A stretch of DNA of 64,000 bases, taken from the NCBI GenBank assembly GCA_035693025.1, contig DASSHI010000012.1, positions 66,674 through 130,673 on the forward strand, written 5' to 3'. This DNA is from VRUE01 sp035693025 (lineage in GTDB: Bacteria; Actinomycetota; Thermoleophilia; Solirubrobacterales; 70-9). Under the pieces are notes generated by a model. It was not told where the DNA came from and did no database searches. It saw only the letters and a list, made by a program, of their open reading frames with translations. The translations under genes were made by a program, and so were the position numbers. The stretch's first letter is position 1, and every line of letters begins with the position of its first letter. Shown here piece after piece: positions 16,911 through 24,996 of the stretch.

Positions 16911-16952
16911 GGACTGCCGGGTCACGGCGGCTTCGGATACTCTCGCTGCGCC

Positions 16953-17357
16953 ATGCGAGGCGGGATCTACGTGCTCAACTTCTACTCGACCGTTTTCGTC
17001 GACCAGCTCAAGCGCGGTCGCAAGACGGCGACGATCCGGCTGGGCGACAAGACCAGCAAGTACGAGCGCGGCCAGGTCGTCTGGATCACGGTCGGCTTCC
17101 GCCACAGCCCGCGCGAGAAAATCTTCGCCGCCTGCATCGACGACGTCGAGGTGAAGAAGGTCGAGGATCTCTCCCCACGCGACATCGAGCACGACAACCC
17201 GGAGTTCCGCCGGCTCGAGGACGAGGTCAAGTTCCTCGAACAGATCTACGGCCGCACGGTCGGGCCCGACGACATCGTCACCGTGATCCGCTTCTCGCAG
17301 ATCGTCGAGCCGCCGGGGGCGCACTTCGGCAATGGAGAGACCCCGCACCACAACTGA
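16953..17357 (+). CDS. ASCH domain protein
   Basis: 134 residues from ATG 16953. LNFYSTVFVDQLKRGRKTAT, IRLGDKTSKYERGQVVWITV and FAACIDDVEVKKVEDLS follow the strand order of the ASCH fold, a PUA-like beta-barrel predicted to bind RNA or nucleotides. The domain fills the protein. No fused catalytic part is present. A repeat element begins on its stop codon. Confidence 0.8.
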   Translation: MRGGIYVLNFYSTVFVDQLKRGRKTATIRLGDKTSKYERGQVVWITVGFRHSPREKIFAACIDDVEVKKVEDLSPRDIEHDNPEFRRLEDEVKFLEQIYGRTVGPDDIVTVIRFSQIVEPPGAHFGNGETPHHN

Positions 17358-17464
17358 GTCTGGACGCGCCGGGCACTGCGCATCTCTGCGTCCTCGGTCG
17401 CTCGCGTGCAGAGCACGCCACGCTCCCTGCGTCCTTGATCTGCTTGACCTGGCGTGCCCAGACT
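17357..17464. repeat. Interspersed element copy 1 with inverted-repeat ends
   Basis: A 108-bp intergenic stretch with 14-bp imperfect terminal inverted repeats (17357-17370 and 17451-17464, 12 of 14 matching). Its interior aligns block by block with the element at 51891-52012: CTGCGTC-TCGGTCG, GCAGAGC, CTCCCT, TCCTTG and GCTTG occur in the same order. An internal CTCTGC...GCAGAG pair can form a hairpin. Its left end overlaps the ASCH stop codon and its right end the start region of the next gene. Confidence 0.6.
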
Positions 17465-17939
17465 GATGGCCCACTATTCCTTTCTCACGACCTGGCTGCT
17501 CGATTCGCCGCGCGAGCCGGTCTGGGACGCGATCTACGCGCAGGAGCGCTGGCCGGAGTGGTGGCGCGGCGTCGAGGCGGCGGATGAAGTGCATCCCGGC
17601 GACGGCGACCGGGTCGGCGCCGTGTCGCGCATGGTCTGGCGCAGCCTGTTGCCCTATCGAGTCTCGTTCGAGGTGACGACGACGCGGGTGGAGCGCCCCA
17701 ACCTGATCGAAGGTCGGGCGGTCGGAGAGCTCAGCGGCACCGGCCGTTGGCGCCTCTTCGAGGAGGGCGGCGTCACCACGGTGCTCTACGAGTGGAACGT
17801 CGCGACCACGAGGCAGTGGATGAACCTGCTGGCCCCGGTCGCCCGCCCCGTCTTCGAGTGGAACCACGACTGGGTGATGGCGCGCGGAGGCGAGGGCATC
17901 GCCGGGCTGCTCGGCTGCAAGCTGCTTGCCAGCGGCTGA
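17454..17939 (+). CDS. SRPBCC (START-like) family protein
   Basis: 161 residues from GTG 17454, or 157 from ATG 17466. SPREPVWDAIYAQERWPEWW and GRWRLFEEGGVTTVLYEWNV are typical of polyketide-cyclase/dehydrase-like SRPBCC proteins, which form a hydrophobic ligand pocket. C-terminal FEWNHDWVMARGGEG is a common SRPBCC ending. Ligand and role are unknown. The start lies inside the repeat element, so regulation by that element is possible. Confidence 0.8.
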   Translation: MPRLMAHYSFLTTWLLDSPREPVWDAIYAQERWPEWWRGVEAADEVHPGDGDRVGAVSRMVWRSLLPYRVSFEVTTTRVERPNLIEGRAVGELSGTGRWRLFEEGGVTTVLYEWNVATTRQWMNLLAPVARPVFEWNHDWVMARGGEGIAGLLGCKLLASG

Positions 17940-17964
17940 GCGGCCGCGCTATCTTTACCTTCTC

Positions 17965-17991
17965 TTGGCACTCACCTGTGTAGAGTGCCAA
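17965..17991. promoter_or_regulatory. CIRCE operator (HrcA site) upstream of groES
   Basis: TTGGCACTC (17965-17973), a 9-bp spacer, then GAGTGCCAA (17983-17991): perfect 9-bp inverted repeats in the exact CIRCE format. HrcA binding here represses groESL until heat stress. The hrcA gene is not in the window. Confidence 0.95.
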
Positions 17992-18072
17992 CGCCCGGAG
18001 ACCCTGAAAACGGCTCTGAGGCGCGATTTTCCGACTTTTGACCAGTAAATCACCCATAACGGAGGTTCACGG

Positions 18073-18360
18073 ATGAAGCTGAAGCCCCTCGGGGACCGGC
18101 TGATCGTCAAGCCGATCGAGGAGGAGGAGACGACCGCTAGCGGCATCGTCCTCCCCGACACGGCCAAAGAGAAGCCGCAGAAGGGCAAGGTCGTCGCCGT
18201 CGGCGATGGCGCAATCCAGGAGGACGGCTCTCGCCGCCCGCTCGACCTGAGCGAGGGCGACGAAGTCCTCTACTCCAAATACGGCGGCACCGAGGTCACC
18301 GTCGAGGGCGACGACCTGCTCGTGCTGCGCGAGTCGGACGTCCTCGCCAAGCTCGGCTAG
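18073..18360 (+). CDS. groES: Co-chaperonin GroES
   Basis: 95 residues, ATG 18073 with GGAGG 7-8 bp upstream. KLKPLGDRLIVKP at the N-terminus, the mobile loop (EEEETTASGIVLPDTA), and SKYGGTEV near the C-terminus are classic. It caps GroEL to form the folding chamber. It is controlled by the CIRCE site 80-110 bp upstream and followed by groEL after 44 bp. Confidence 0.98.
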   Translation: MKLKPLGDRLIVKPIEEEETTASGIVLPDTAKEKPQKGKVVAVGDGAIQEDGSRRPLDLSEGDEVLYSKYGGTEVTVEGDDLLVLRESDVLAKLG

Positions 18361-18404
18361 ACCCCGCCATCAGGACTTAGAGACACCAAGGAGGAAGGAA
18401 ACCA

Positions 18405-20042
18405 ATGGCTCACAAGGAGCTGAAGTACAAGGAGGAGGCACGCGGGGCCCTGCAGGCCGGCGTCGACGCAGTTGCCGACGCGGTCAAGGTCACCCTCGGC
18501 CCCAAAGGCCGCTACGTCGTGCTCGACAAAAAGTTCGGCGCGCCGACGATCACCAACGACGGCGTCACCATCGCCCGCGAGGTCGAGGTCGAGGACGTCT
18601 TCGAGAACCAGGGCGCCCAGCTGGTCCGCGAGGTCGCCACGGCGACCAACGACGTTGCCGGTGACGGCACCACGACGGCGACCCTGCTGGCCCAGACGAT
18701 CGTTCGTCACGGGCTCAAGAACGTCGCCGCCGGTGCCAACCCGCTGGCCCTGCGCCGCGGGATCGAGAAGGCCGTCGACGAGGTCGTCGACAACCTGCGC
18801 ACCAAGCAGTCCAAGGAGGTCGCGGGCAAGGAGCAGATCGCCCGCGTCGCCGCCATCTCCGCCGCCGACGACGAGATCGGCGACACGATCGCCGACGCGA
18901 TCGAGAAGGTAGGCAAAGACGGCGTCGTCAACGTCGAGGAGGGCCAGACCTTCGGCATGGAGCTGGAGTTCACCGAGGGGATGCAGTTCGACAAGGGCTA
19001 CATCTCGCCGTACATGGTCACCGACCAGGACCGCATGGAGGCGGTGCTGGAGGACCCCTACATCCTCATCGCCAACCAGAAAATCGGCTCCGTGCGGGAC
19101 ATCCTGCCGGTGCTCGAGCAGGTGATGCAGGGTGGCAAGCCGCTGCTGATCGTCGCCGAGGACGTCGAGGGGGAGTGCCTCGCGACCCTGGTCGTCAACA
19201 AGCTGCGCGGCACCTTCACCGGCGTCTCGGTCAAGGCACCGGGCTTCGGCGACCGCCGCAAGCGGATGCTCGAGGACATCGGCATCCTCACCGGCGGCGA
19301 GGTGATCACCGAGGAGATGGGCCTCAAACTGGAGAACACCCAGCTGGCCCAGCTCGGCAAGGCACGCCGCGTCGTCGTCTCCAAGGACACGACGACGATC
19401 ATCGACGGGGCCGGTGACGCCGAGGACATCAAAGGCCGGATCAACCAGATCAAGCAGGAGATCGAGAACACCGACTCCGACTTCGATCGCGAGAAGCTCC
19501 AGGAGCGCCTCGCCAAGCTGGCCGGCGGTGTCGCCGTGGTCAAGGTCGGCGCTGCCACCGAGACCGAGATGAAGGAGAAAAAGCACCGTGTCGAGGACGC
19601 CCTGCAGGCGACCCGGGCGGCGCTCGAGGAGGGGGTCGTGCCGGGCGGCGGCGTCGCGCTGCTGAACGCGCAGTCCGACCTCGATCCCGACAAGCTGGAC
19701 GACCCGGACGAGGTGACCGGTGCGCGCATCGTGCACCGCTCGCTCGAGGAGCCGGTGCGCCAGATCGCCGAGAACTCCGGCCTCGAGGGCTCCGTCGTCG
19801 TCAACAAGGTCCGTGACCTGAAGGCCGGCGAAGGCCTCAACGCGGCCAACGGCGACTACGGCGACCTGATCAAGGCCGGCGTGATCGACCCGACGATGGT
19901 GACCCGGTCGGCGCTGCAGAACGCCGCCTCGATCGCCAAGAACATCCTCGTCACCGAGGCGATCATCGCCGAACCGCCGGAGGAAAACGGCGGCGGCGGC
20001 ATGCCCGGCGGCGGCATGCCGGACATGGGCGGGATGATGTAG
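18405..20042 (+). CDS. groEL: Chaperonin GroEL (Hsp60)
   Basis: 545 residues with an AAGGAGG site before ATG 18405. The ATP site is complete (VTLGPKGRYVVLDKKFG, NDGVTIAREVE, VAGDGTTTATLLAQ, VPGGGVALL), and the C-terminus ends in the usual GGM repeats (GGGMPGGGMPDMGGMM). It refolds substrate proteins in the cytoplasm with GroES. It is probably the last gene of the operon, since stem-loops follow immediately. Confidence 0.98.
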   Translation: MAHKELKYKEEARGALQAGVDAVADAVKVTLGPKGRYVVLDKKFGAPTITNDGVTIAREVEVEDVFENQGAQLVREVATATNDVAGDGTTTATLLAQTIVRHGLKNVAAGANPLALRRGIEKAVDEVVDNLRTKQSKEVAGKEQIARVAAISAADDEIGDTIADAIEKVGKDGVVNVEEGQTFGMELEFTEGMQFDKGYISPYMVTDQDRMEAVLEDPYILIANQKIGSVRDILPVLEQVMQGGKPLLIVAEDVEGECLATLVVNKLRGTFTGVSVKAPGFGDRRKRMLEDIGILTGGEVITEEMGLKLENTQLAQLGKARRVVVSKDTTTIIDGAGDAEDIKGRINQIKQEIENTDSDFDREKLQERLAKLAGGVAVVKVGAATETEMKEKKHRVEDALQATRAALEEGVVPGGGVALLNAQSDLDPDKLDDPDEVTGARIVHRSLEEPVRQIAENSGLEGSVVVNKVRDLKAGEGLNAANGDYGDLIKAGVIDPTMVTRSALQNAASIAKNILVTEAIIAEPPEENGGGGMPGGGMPDMGGMM

Positions 20043-20044
20043 TC

Positions 20045-20116
20045 ACGCCTGTCCAGGCGTATGCTCGCCTCAACAGGCGAGTGGCTTTCCGAGGGGCCCG
20101 GGAAACCGGGCCCCTC
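20045..20116 (+). terminator. Three tandem hairpins after groEL
   Basis: Stem 1 is ACGCCT/AGGCGT (20045-20060, loop GTCC). Stem 2 is CTCGCCT/AGGCGAG (20065-20082, loop CAAC). Stem 3 is GAGGGGCCCGG/CCGGGCCCCTC (20091-20116) with a GAAA tetraloop. No T-run follows, which is common in high-GC actinobacteria. The strong third stem is the likely terminator for groESL. Confidence 0.65.
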
Positions 20117-20121
20117 GTCGT

Positions 20122-21255
20122 CTACTGGGCCGGCGGGACCGGTTCCGGCGCCGGCGTCGGCGGCTTCTTCTTTTCCTTCGGCGGGAGCGGGGGGAGGAGG
20201 CCCGCGTTGTATTCGGCTTCGGTGAGGAAGGTGGCGCGGCGGACCTTGAGGCGCAGGGTGTTGGTCGTGCGCGGATAGAGCTTCAAGTCGTACGGGTTGT
20301 CGCCGGGGCCGAAGCCCGTGTAGTAGACGAACATCCGCACCCGCGGGCGCTTCGTCACCCAGGCGATCAGCTGTTTGGCAAAGCGCGGTTCGTCTTCGCC
20401 GTAGACGGCCCACTCCGCGATCGCGACCGGCTTGCGCTTCCACTGCTTGCCGGCGTAGAAGTGGTTGAGGTCTTTCCAGACGGGATACTGGGAGTAGAAG
20501 TCGGTGCCGACCCAGTCGACCCAGCGGGCGCCGGGCCAGTAGTTGCCGGGGAAATTCCCTTTGACCCGCGGCGAGCCGCCCGGCAACGGGCTCCAGATGA
20601 TGCTCACCGGCGCCCCCGGCAGGCTGGTCGGCGGCGGCCCTTTGGTGCGGTTGACCGGCGGCAGGCCGATTTCCGCCAAGGTCGCGTTGATTCCTTCCAG
20701 GGTGTCGCCGCCGCGCACGATCAGCGCGATGCGGCGGAAAGCCTGCTTGTACCAGCCGGTCGTGTGTTCGCCGCCTTTCTGGCTGCCGTCGCAGTTGACC
20801 GCCGACCAGACGTTGAGGCAGCGATTCGGCTCGCCGAGCGGCCTGATGTAGGCGAGCAGCCCGTGCTTGTAGAAGAAGTCGTTGAGCTGCAGCAGGTAAT
20901 CGTCGCCCTCGCCGAGCGCGATCTGCTCGGGCGTGATCAGCTCGCTCAGGGTCTGGTCGTCGGCGGTGGAGATGTGGAGGATCGGCCGCGTGCCGGTTTC
21001 GCGCCAGCGTTCGTAGGACTTGTTGAGGCTGTTGCCCCAGGGGTGGAAGGTCTCCATCAGCGCCGGGTGCTTGCCGCCGAGCAGTTCGCTGAATTCGGTG
21101 AATTCCTGCGTCGTGCCCCGGTCGCTCACCCCGAAGAAGACATCCGGCTTGGGGGGGACGAGGGAGAGCGCCCCAGCCGGCGTCGCCCCGACCGCAGCGA
21201 GGGCGAAGACGGCCGCGACCGCGGCGAGAGGGGCTCTAAGCCTCTGCCAGGACAT
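20122..21255 (-). CDS. Secreted GH26-like glycosidase
   Basis: 377 residues with a signal peptide (LAAVAAVFALAAVGATPAGA). The body resembles clan GH-A family 26 (mannanase-like) proteins: ALMETFHPWGNSLNKS, YIRPLGEPN as acid/base region, VDWVGTDFYSQYPVW, and KPVAIAEWAVYGEDEP with the candidate nucleophile E. The C-terminus is a Pro/Lys-rich tail (PPLPPKEKKKPPTPAPEPVP). It probably acts outside the cell on beta-mannan-like or self-made polysaccharide. It overlaps by 20 bp with the upstream SDR gene, so they share a transcript. Family placement is moderately certain. Confidence 0.72.
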   Translation of the reverse strand: MSWQRLRAPLAAVAAVFALAAVGATPAGALSLVPPKPDVFFGVSDRGTTQEFTEFSELLGGKHPALMETFHPWGNSLNKSYERWRETGTRPILHISTADDQTLSELITPEQIALGEGDDYLLQLNDFFYKHGLLAYIRPLGEPNRCLNVWSAVNCDGSQKGGEHTTGWYKQAFRRIALIVRGGDTLEGINATLAEIGLPPVNRTKGPPPTSLPGAPVSIIWSPLPGGSPRVKGNFPGNYWPGARWVDWVGTDFYSQYPVWKDLNHFYAGKQWKRKPVAIAEWAVYGEDEPRFAKQLIAWVTKRPRVRMFVYYTGFGPGDNPYDLKLYPRTTNTLRLKVRRATFLTEAEYNAGLLPPLPPKEKKKPPTPAPEPVPPAQ

Positions 21256-22126
21256 CGTCCATCCTTCTCGGGTTCACGCCAAGTTCCTCCGCGTCTGCCG
21301 TGCCGCGCTCGCTGGTCATCGATACCTCCATCAGCTCTGCCTCCTCCCAGGTAGCGAACACGGCCTCGCCGAAGACGTTGCGGAGTGCGATCAAACCGGA
21401 GCGGACGAGCGGCAGGGGCAGATGGACCAGCGGCCGTGGCCGCCCCGCCACGCGGCTGACCAGGTCGGACATCTCGTCGTAGCTGAGCGTCTGAGGGCCG
21501 GCGAGCTCGTACCGACCGCGGGCGGAGGCTCCATCTCGATTCAGCGCCGCGACCACGCAGCGGGCGGCGTCCGCCGCCCAGATCGGCTGAAAGCGGGCCT
21601 TCCCGTCGCCGGAGACGGGCAGTACGGGCAGGAAGGAGAAGCGGCGCAGCAGGGTTATCCAGGGGTCGCTGTGGTCGTAGACGATCGAGGGGGCGAAGAT
21701 CGTCGTCTGCAACGGCGAGGAGGCGATTGCCTGCTCGGCCAGCCACTTGGCGCGAAAGAAGCGGGTGCGTTGGGCGGAGGCGGCGTCGAGGGCGCTGAAG
21801 AAGGCGAAGCGCTGCACCCCGCTGCACTCGGCCGCACGCAGCAGCCGCACCGTCGCCAGCCCATTCAGCTCCTCGATCCGGTGGGGGGGCTGATCGCGGA
21901 TCGTCGCGGCCAGGTGCGCAACGGTGTCGACGCCGCGCAGCGCCTGGCGCAAGAGGTATGGGTCGGACATCTCCCCGAGGTCACCGAGGGCAATCTGCAC
22001 GTCGACCCGGTGCGCGCCCAGCCGCCGTGGCTCGCGCACCAGGCAGCGCACGTCCTCCCCTTGCTCCAAAAGGAGCGGCAGCAGGCGCGAACCGATGCTT
22101 CCGGTGGCCCCCGTCAAGAGCAGCAT
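21236..22126 (-). CDS. NAD(P)-dependent epimerase/SDR-like protein (atypical)
   Basis: About 296 residues from ATG 22126; an upstream extension to 22186 lacks similarity to the family. The N-terminal LLTGATGSIGSRLLPLLLEQG is the glycine-rich NAD(P) motif, followed by VRCLVREPRR and DTVAHLAATI. The Tyr-x3-Lys pair is not clear, so this looks like an atypical extended SDR of the NmrA/complex-I A9 group that binds cofactor without sure catalysis. It overlaps the downstream GH26-like gene by 20 bp. Confidence 0.8.
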   Translation of the reverse strand: MLLLTGATGSIGSRLLPLLLEQGEDVRCLVREPRRLGAHRVDVQIALGDLGEMSDPYLLRQALRGVDTVAHLAATIRDQPPHRIEELNGLATVRLLRAAECSGVQRFAFFSALDAASAQRTRFFRAKWLAEQAIASSPLQTTIFAPSIVYDHSDPWITLLRRFSFLPVLPVSGDGKARFQPIWAADAARCVVAALNRDGASARGRYELAGPQTLSYDEMSDLVSRVAGRPRPLVHLPLPLVRSGLIALRNVFGEAVFATWEEAELMEVSMTSERGTADAEELGVNPRRMDDVLAEA

Positions 22127-22215
22127 CGGGACATCATCCCTAAAATGTCCGCTCGCGCCTGGCAGGGTCCGAATCCCGCCTGGCACTGCAAAGTCGAACC
22201 AGGAGAAATCTTCGA

Positions 22216-22485
22216 ATGACCTACGTCATCGCCGAGCCGTGCATTGGCCAGAAGGACAATTCGTGCGTCGAGGTCTGTCCCGTGGACTGCATCCACCCGA
22301 CTCCGGACGAGCCCGACTACGACTCGGTCGAGATGCTCTACATCGACCCCGACGAGTGCATCGACTGCGATGCCTGCGTCGAGGCCTGCCCGGTCGACGC
22401 CTGCTTCGCCGAGGACCAGCTTCCCGCCGAGTGGGCGAAATACGCCGAGATCAACGCCGAGTACTACAAGAGCAAGGCTGCCTAG
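22216..22485 (+). CDS. fdxA: 7Fe/8Fe ferredoxin
   Basis: 89 residues. The first cluster ligands are C9, C17 and C21 (SCVEVCPVDC), and the second motif is CIDCDACVEACPV. The long spacing between the first two Cys is typical of actinobacterial FdxA ferredoxins with one [3Fe-4S] and one [4Fe-4S] cluster. It carries electrons in the cytoplasm, for example to P450s; one P450 is encoded at 49-50.4 kb but is not linked. Its end overlaps the convergent GT1 gene by 4 bp. Confidence 0.95.
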   Translation: MTYVIAEPCIGQKDNSCVEVCPVDCIHPTPDEPDYDSVEMLYIDPDECIDCDACVEACPVDACFAEDQLPAEWAKYAEINAEYYKSKAA

Positions 22486-23780
22486 CCGGGCCGAAGCCCC
22501 CGGTTTTCGCCGCTACGGGCCTTCCCGATCGACGAGATTCCCTCGGCGATCGTGAGCGCCCCGTCGCTGCGGCCCAGCGCGACCGCCATCGCCGCCGCGC
22601 CTGCCTCCAGCGTCGGATCGTCGAGCGCCGCGGCGATCGCTCTCCGCAACCTCGCCGCCGAGGATCTCTTGCTGACCCGCACGCCCGCTCCGGCGGCGAC
22701 CACCCGGGCGGCGTTGTCGGGCTGATCCCGGCCGTCCGGGACGCAGACGAGCGGTACCCCCTCGGCCAGGGCGGCGTTGATCGTCTGCCAGCCGGCGTGA
22801 GTCACCATGAGCGCGGCGTGGGGAAGGACGGCGCGGTGCGCGACGTAGTCGACAGCGCATGCGTTCGGCGGTAGGGCCAGTTCCTCACTTACCAGCGCCG
22901 GGCCCTTCGTCAGCAGCGCTCGTACCGGCAGGCCGCCGACCGCGTCGAGGACTCGCTGCGCCAACTGACCCTGGTTCATGTAGCTGGTCGAGAAGCTGAC
23001 GACGACAAGCGGGTCGGTGTTCGTTTCCGGCCAGGGTGCGTGCCACTCGTTGGAATAGGGCTCGAAGGCCGGGCCGACGTAGTGGACGTTGGCGGGCAGC
23101 TCGCCGCGGCTGGAGAAGTCGAGCTCTGCCGCGGTCATTACGTAGATCGCATCGGCCCCGAGCAGCTGCTCCTCCCAGGCCCTTAGAGGCGCAAGCCCGT
23201 GCGCCGTCCGGACACGGTTCAGGCGCGGCAGGCCGGCCGCGGAGAAACGGGCGAAGGTGCGGTTGAGGAGACGATTGCGCGCCGTGCCCAGCGGTCCGTT
23301 CATCCAACCGACGCCGCTGAACAGCGGCGGCGCCCCCGCCACCGGCAGCGGGTAGGGGCAGTGGACCAGCGCCACCGACGGCACCCCGGCGCGCTCGGCG
23401 GCAACCGCAGCGCCGCTCAGCATCCAGTCGAAGAGGATCACGTCGGCGGGGTCGGTCTCCAGCAGGGCGACGCATTCCTCGCTGATCGGCCCCAGGAAGT
23501 CGAGCAGAGCGTGCTTGCGCAGCCGGATCCCGGCCGTGAACTTGCTCCGGGCTTCCCAGTCACGCAGGGTGTCGGTCTCTCGCCGGCTGATGTCGAAGTT
23601 GGGGACCGCGCGCTCGATCGGGATGAACTCCGCGCCCGTCGCCTCGATCCTCGGCCGCGCCGCCCGATGCGCCAGCACCCGCACCTCGTGACCGTGCTCG
23701 AGCAGCTTGCGGGTGACCGCGAGCTGGGGCGGCGCGTTGCCGCTGAAGGCCATCAACGTCTGCAGGACTCGCACGATCAT
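22482..23780 (-). CDS. GT1 (MGT-like) glycosyltransferase
   Basis: 432 residues, ATG 23780. The GT-B N-terminal half (MIVRVLQTLMAFSGNAPPQL, HGHEVRVLAHRA) resembles macrolide-type glycosyltransferases. The C-terminal donor-binding region has VTHAGWQTINAAL and EGVPLVCVPDGRDQPDNAARV. It probably glycosylates a small hydrophobic molecule with a UDP/TDP-sugar. It is divergent from a TetR gene only 20 bp away, and the 28-bp palindrome between them covers both start codons, so TetR control is likely. A related GT1 lies at 59.0 kb beside a related TetR. Confidence 0.88.
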   Translation of the reverse strand: MIVRVLQTLMAFSGNAPPQLAVTRKLLEHGHEVRVLAHRAARPRIEATGAEFIPIERAVPNFDISRRETDTLRDWEARSKFTAGIRLRKHALLDFLGPISEECVALLETDPADVILFDWMLSGAAVAAERAGVPSVALVHCPYPLPVAGAPPLFSGVGWMNGPLGTARNRLLNRTFARFSAAGLPRLNRVRTAHGLAPLRAWEEQLLGADAIYVMTAAELDFSSRGELPANVHYVGPAFEPYSNEWHAPWPETNTDPLVVVSFSTSYMNQGQLAQRVLDAVGGLPVRALLTKGPALVSEELALPPNACAVDYVAHRAVLPHAALMVTHAGWQTINAALAEGVPLVCVPDGRDQPDNAARVVAAGAGVRVSKRSSAARLRRAIAAALDDPTLEAGAAAMAVALGRSDGALTIAEGISSIGKARSGENRGLRPG

Positions 23781-23804
23781 TTAATTTTAGCTAAGATCAA
23801 ATGA
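23777..23804. promoter_or_regulatory. TetR operator spanning both divergent start codons
   Basis: A 28-bp palindrome centred at 23790.5 with 12 of 14 pairs complementary: TCATTT (23777-23782) with AAATGA (23799-23804), and TTAGCTAA at the centre. The CAT and ATG within the arms are the start codons of the GT1 and TetR genes. Each strand also shows a TANNNT hexamer (TAAGAT, TAAAAT) 3 bp before its ATG. Confidence 0.7.
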
Positions 23805-24442
23805 ATATGGCGAGCGCACAGAAGTCGAGGCGTGAGGAAGCGAAACGCCCTTACCGGATGTCGGCCCGCGCAAAAGCCGCCGCCGCGACCCGCGAGCGCC
23901 TGGTCGCCGCGGCGTGGCGACGCTTCGCGACGCTTCCCTACGAGAGCGTCCACCTGCGCGACGTGGCCGCGGAGGCGGGAGTGACGGCGCAGACGCTGCA
24001 CCTGCGCTTCGGCTCCAAGGAGGAGCTCTTCACCGCCGCCTTCACCTGGTGGGGCCTGCGCGAAATCGCCACCCGCGAGGAGGCGCCGGTCGGGCGTGTC
24101 CCCGAGGCGATCGCCAACATCTTCGATCACTACGAGTCCCAGGGCCCCGCGGTGCTGCGCATGCTCTCCCAGGAGGAGCGGATCCCCGCCGTCCGCGAGA
24201 TGACCGAGGCTGGGCGCGCCTACCATCGCGCCTGGGTGGAGAAGACCTTTGCGCCCCTCCTGTCTGGTCTGACGGGCGCCGCGCGAGAGCGCCGTCTAGC
24301 GGCGATCGTCCTCGCCACCGACGTCCTCGCCTGGAAGCTGCTGCGCCAGGACATGCGAATCGAGCGCGATGAGGCCGAACGGATCGTCGCCGAAATGGTC
24401 GGGGCAGCCCCGACCGCGAAAGGGGTGGGGCATGAGACGTGA
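23801..24442 (+). CDS. TetR family repressor
   Basis: 213 residues. HTH at residues ~45-70 (HLRDVAAEAGVTAQTLHLRFGSKEELF), preceded by an Arg/Lys-rich arm with PYRMSAR. The C-terminal half (VLRMLSQEERIPAV, ATDVLAWKLLRQDM) closely parallels the TetR at 58.4 kb. It likely represses itself and the divergent GT1 through the shared palindrome. The downstream SnoaL-like gene overlaps its end by 11 bp. Confidence 0.9.
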   Translation: MNMASAQKSRREEAKRPYRMSARAKAAAATRERLVAAAWRRFATLPYESVHLRDVAAEAGVTAQTLHLRFGSKEELFTAAFTWWGLREIATREEAPVGRVPEAIANIFDHYESQGPAVLRMLSQEERIPAVREMTEAGRAYHRAWVEKTFAPLLSGLTGAARERRLAAIVLATDVLAWKLLRQDMRIERDEAERIVAEMVGAAPTAKGVGHET

Positions 24443-24971
24443 GATCGACGCAGGTCCGAGGGGCCTCGACGTGGAGTTCCTCGACGAGTGGAGCAGCCGC
24501 TGGCTCGCGGCCTGGAACGCCCAGGAGGTCGACGCGATCGTCGCGATGTGCGACGAGGATCTCGAGCTCGACGACCCGGCTCTGCCCGCGGCGCTGCACG
24601 GCAAGGACGGAATCCGCGCCTTCGCGGTCGACACCTTCGCGACCTTCCCCGATTTGCGGCTGGAGGCGCTGGAGCCGCCCTGCCCCTCACGCCGGGGCGC
24701 CGGAGCATGGTTCCCCTACCGGATGACCGGGACGATGAGCGGCCACTGGGGCCCACTCGACATCGCTCCCACCGGCGCGAGCATCGATTTCCGCGGCGTC
24801 ACCGAGTGGCGCTTTCGCGGCGCTCTGCTTGTCCTCTGGGACACCGTCTACGACAATCTCGAGGGCGCCCGGCAAATGGGGATCGTGCCGCGGCAGGGGA
24901 GCCGCGGTGACCGGCTCTTCTCCAAGCTCCAGCATCTGCGGGCTCCTGCCCAGCGGCGCGCCAACGCCTGA
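24432..24971 (+). CDS. SnoaL-like polyketide-cyclase family protein
   Basis: 179 residues from ATG 24432, overlapping the TetR stop. SRWLAAWNAQEVDAIVAMCD, LELDDPALPAALHGKDGIR and FATFPDLRLEALE are the NTF2/SnoaL-like fold in the usual order, with the pocket formed by the later strands. Family members act on or bind small aromatic or polyketide-like molecules. Being with a GT1 and TetR suggests a small cassette acting on one ligand. Confidence 0.8.
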   Translation: MRREIDAGPRGLDVEFLDEWSSRWLAAWNAQEVDAIVAMCDEDLELDDPALPAALHGKDGIRAFAVDTFATFPDLRLEALEPPCPSRRGAGAWFPYRMTGTMSGHWGPLDIAPTGASIDFRGVTEWRFRGALLVLWDTVYDNLEGARQMGIVPRQGSRGDRLFSKLQHLRAPAQRRANA

Positions 24972-24996
24972 GCCCGTCCGGCGGCGAGTCGAGGGG

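Noticed and set aside
17965..17991. CIRCE site as a novel palindrome
   Set aside because: It is the standard HrcA operator in exact format, so it is listed as a feature and not as a discovery.
18357..19736. 459-codon minus-strand frame over groEL
   Set aside because: Antisense to groEL, which is beyond doubt.
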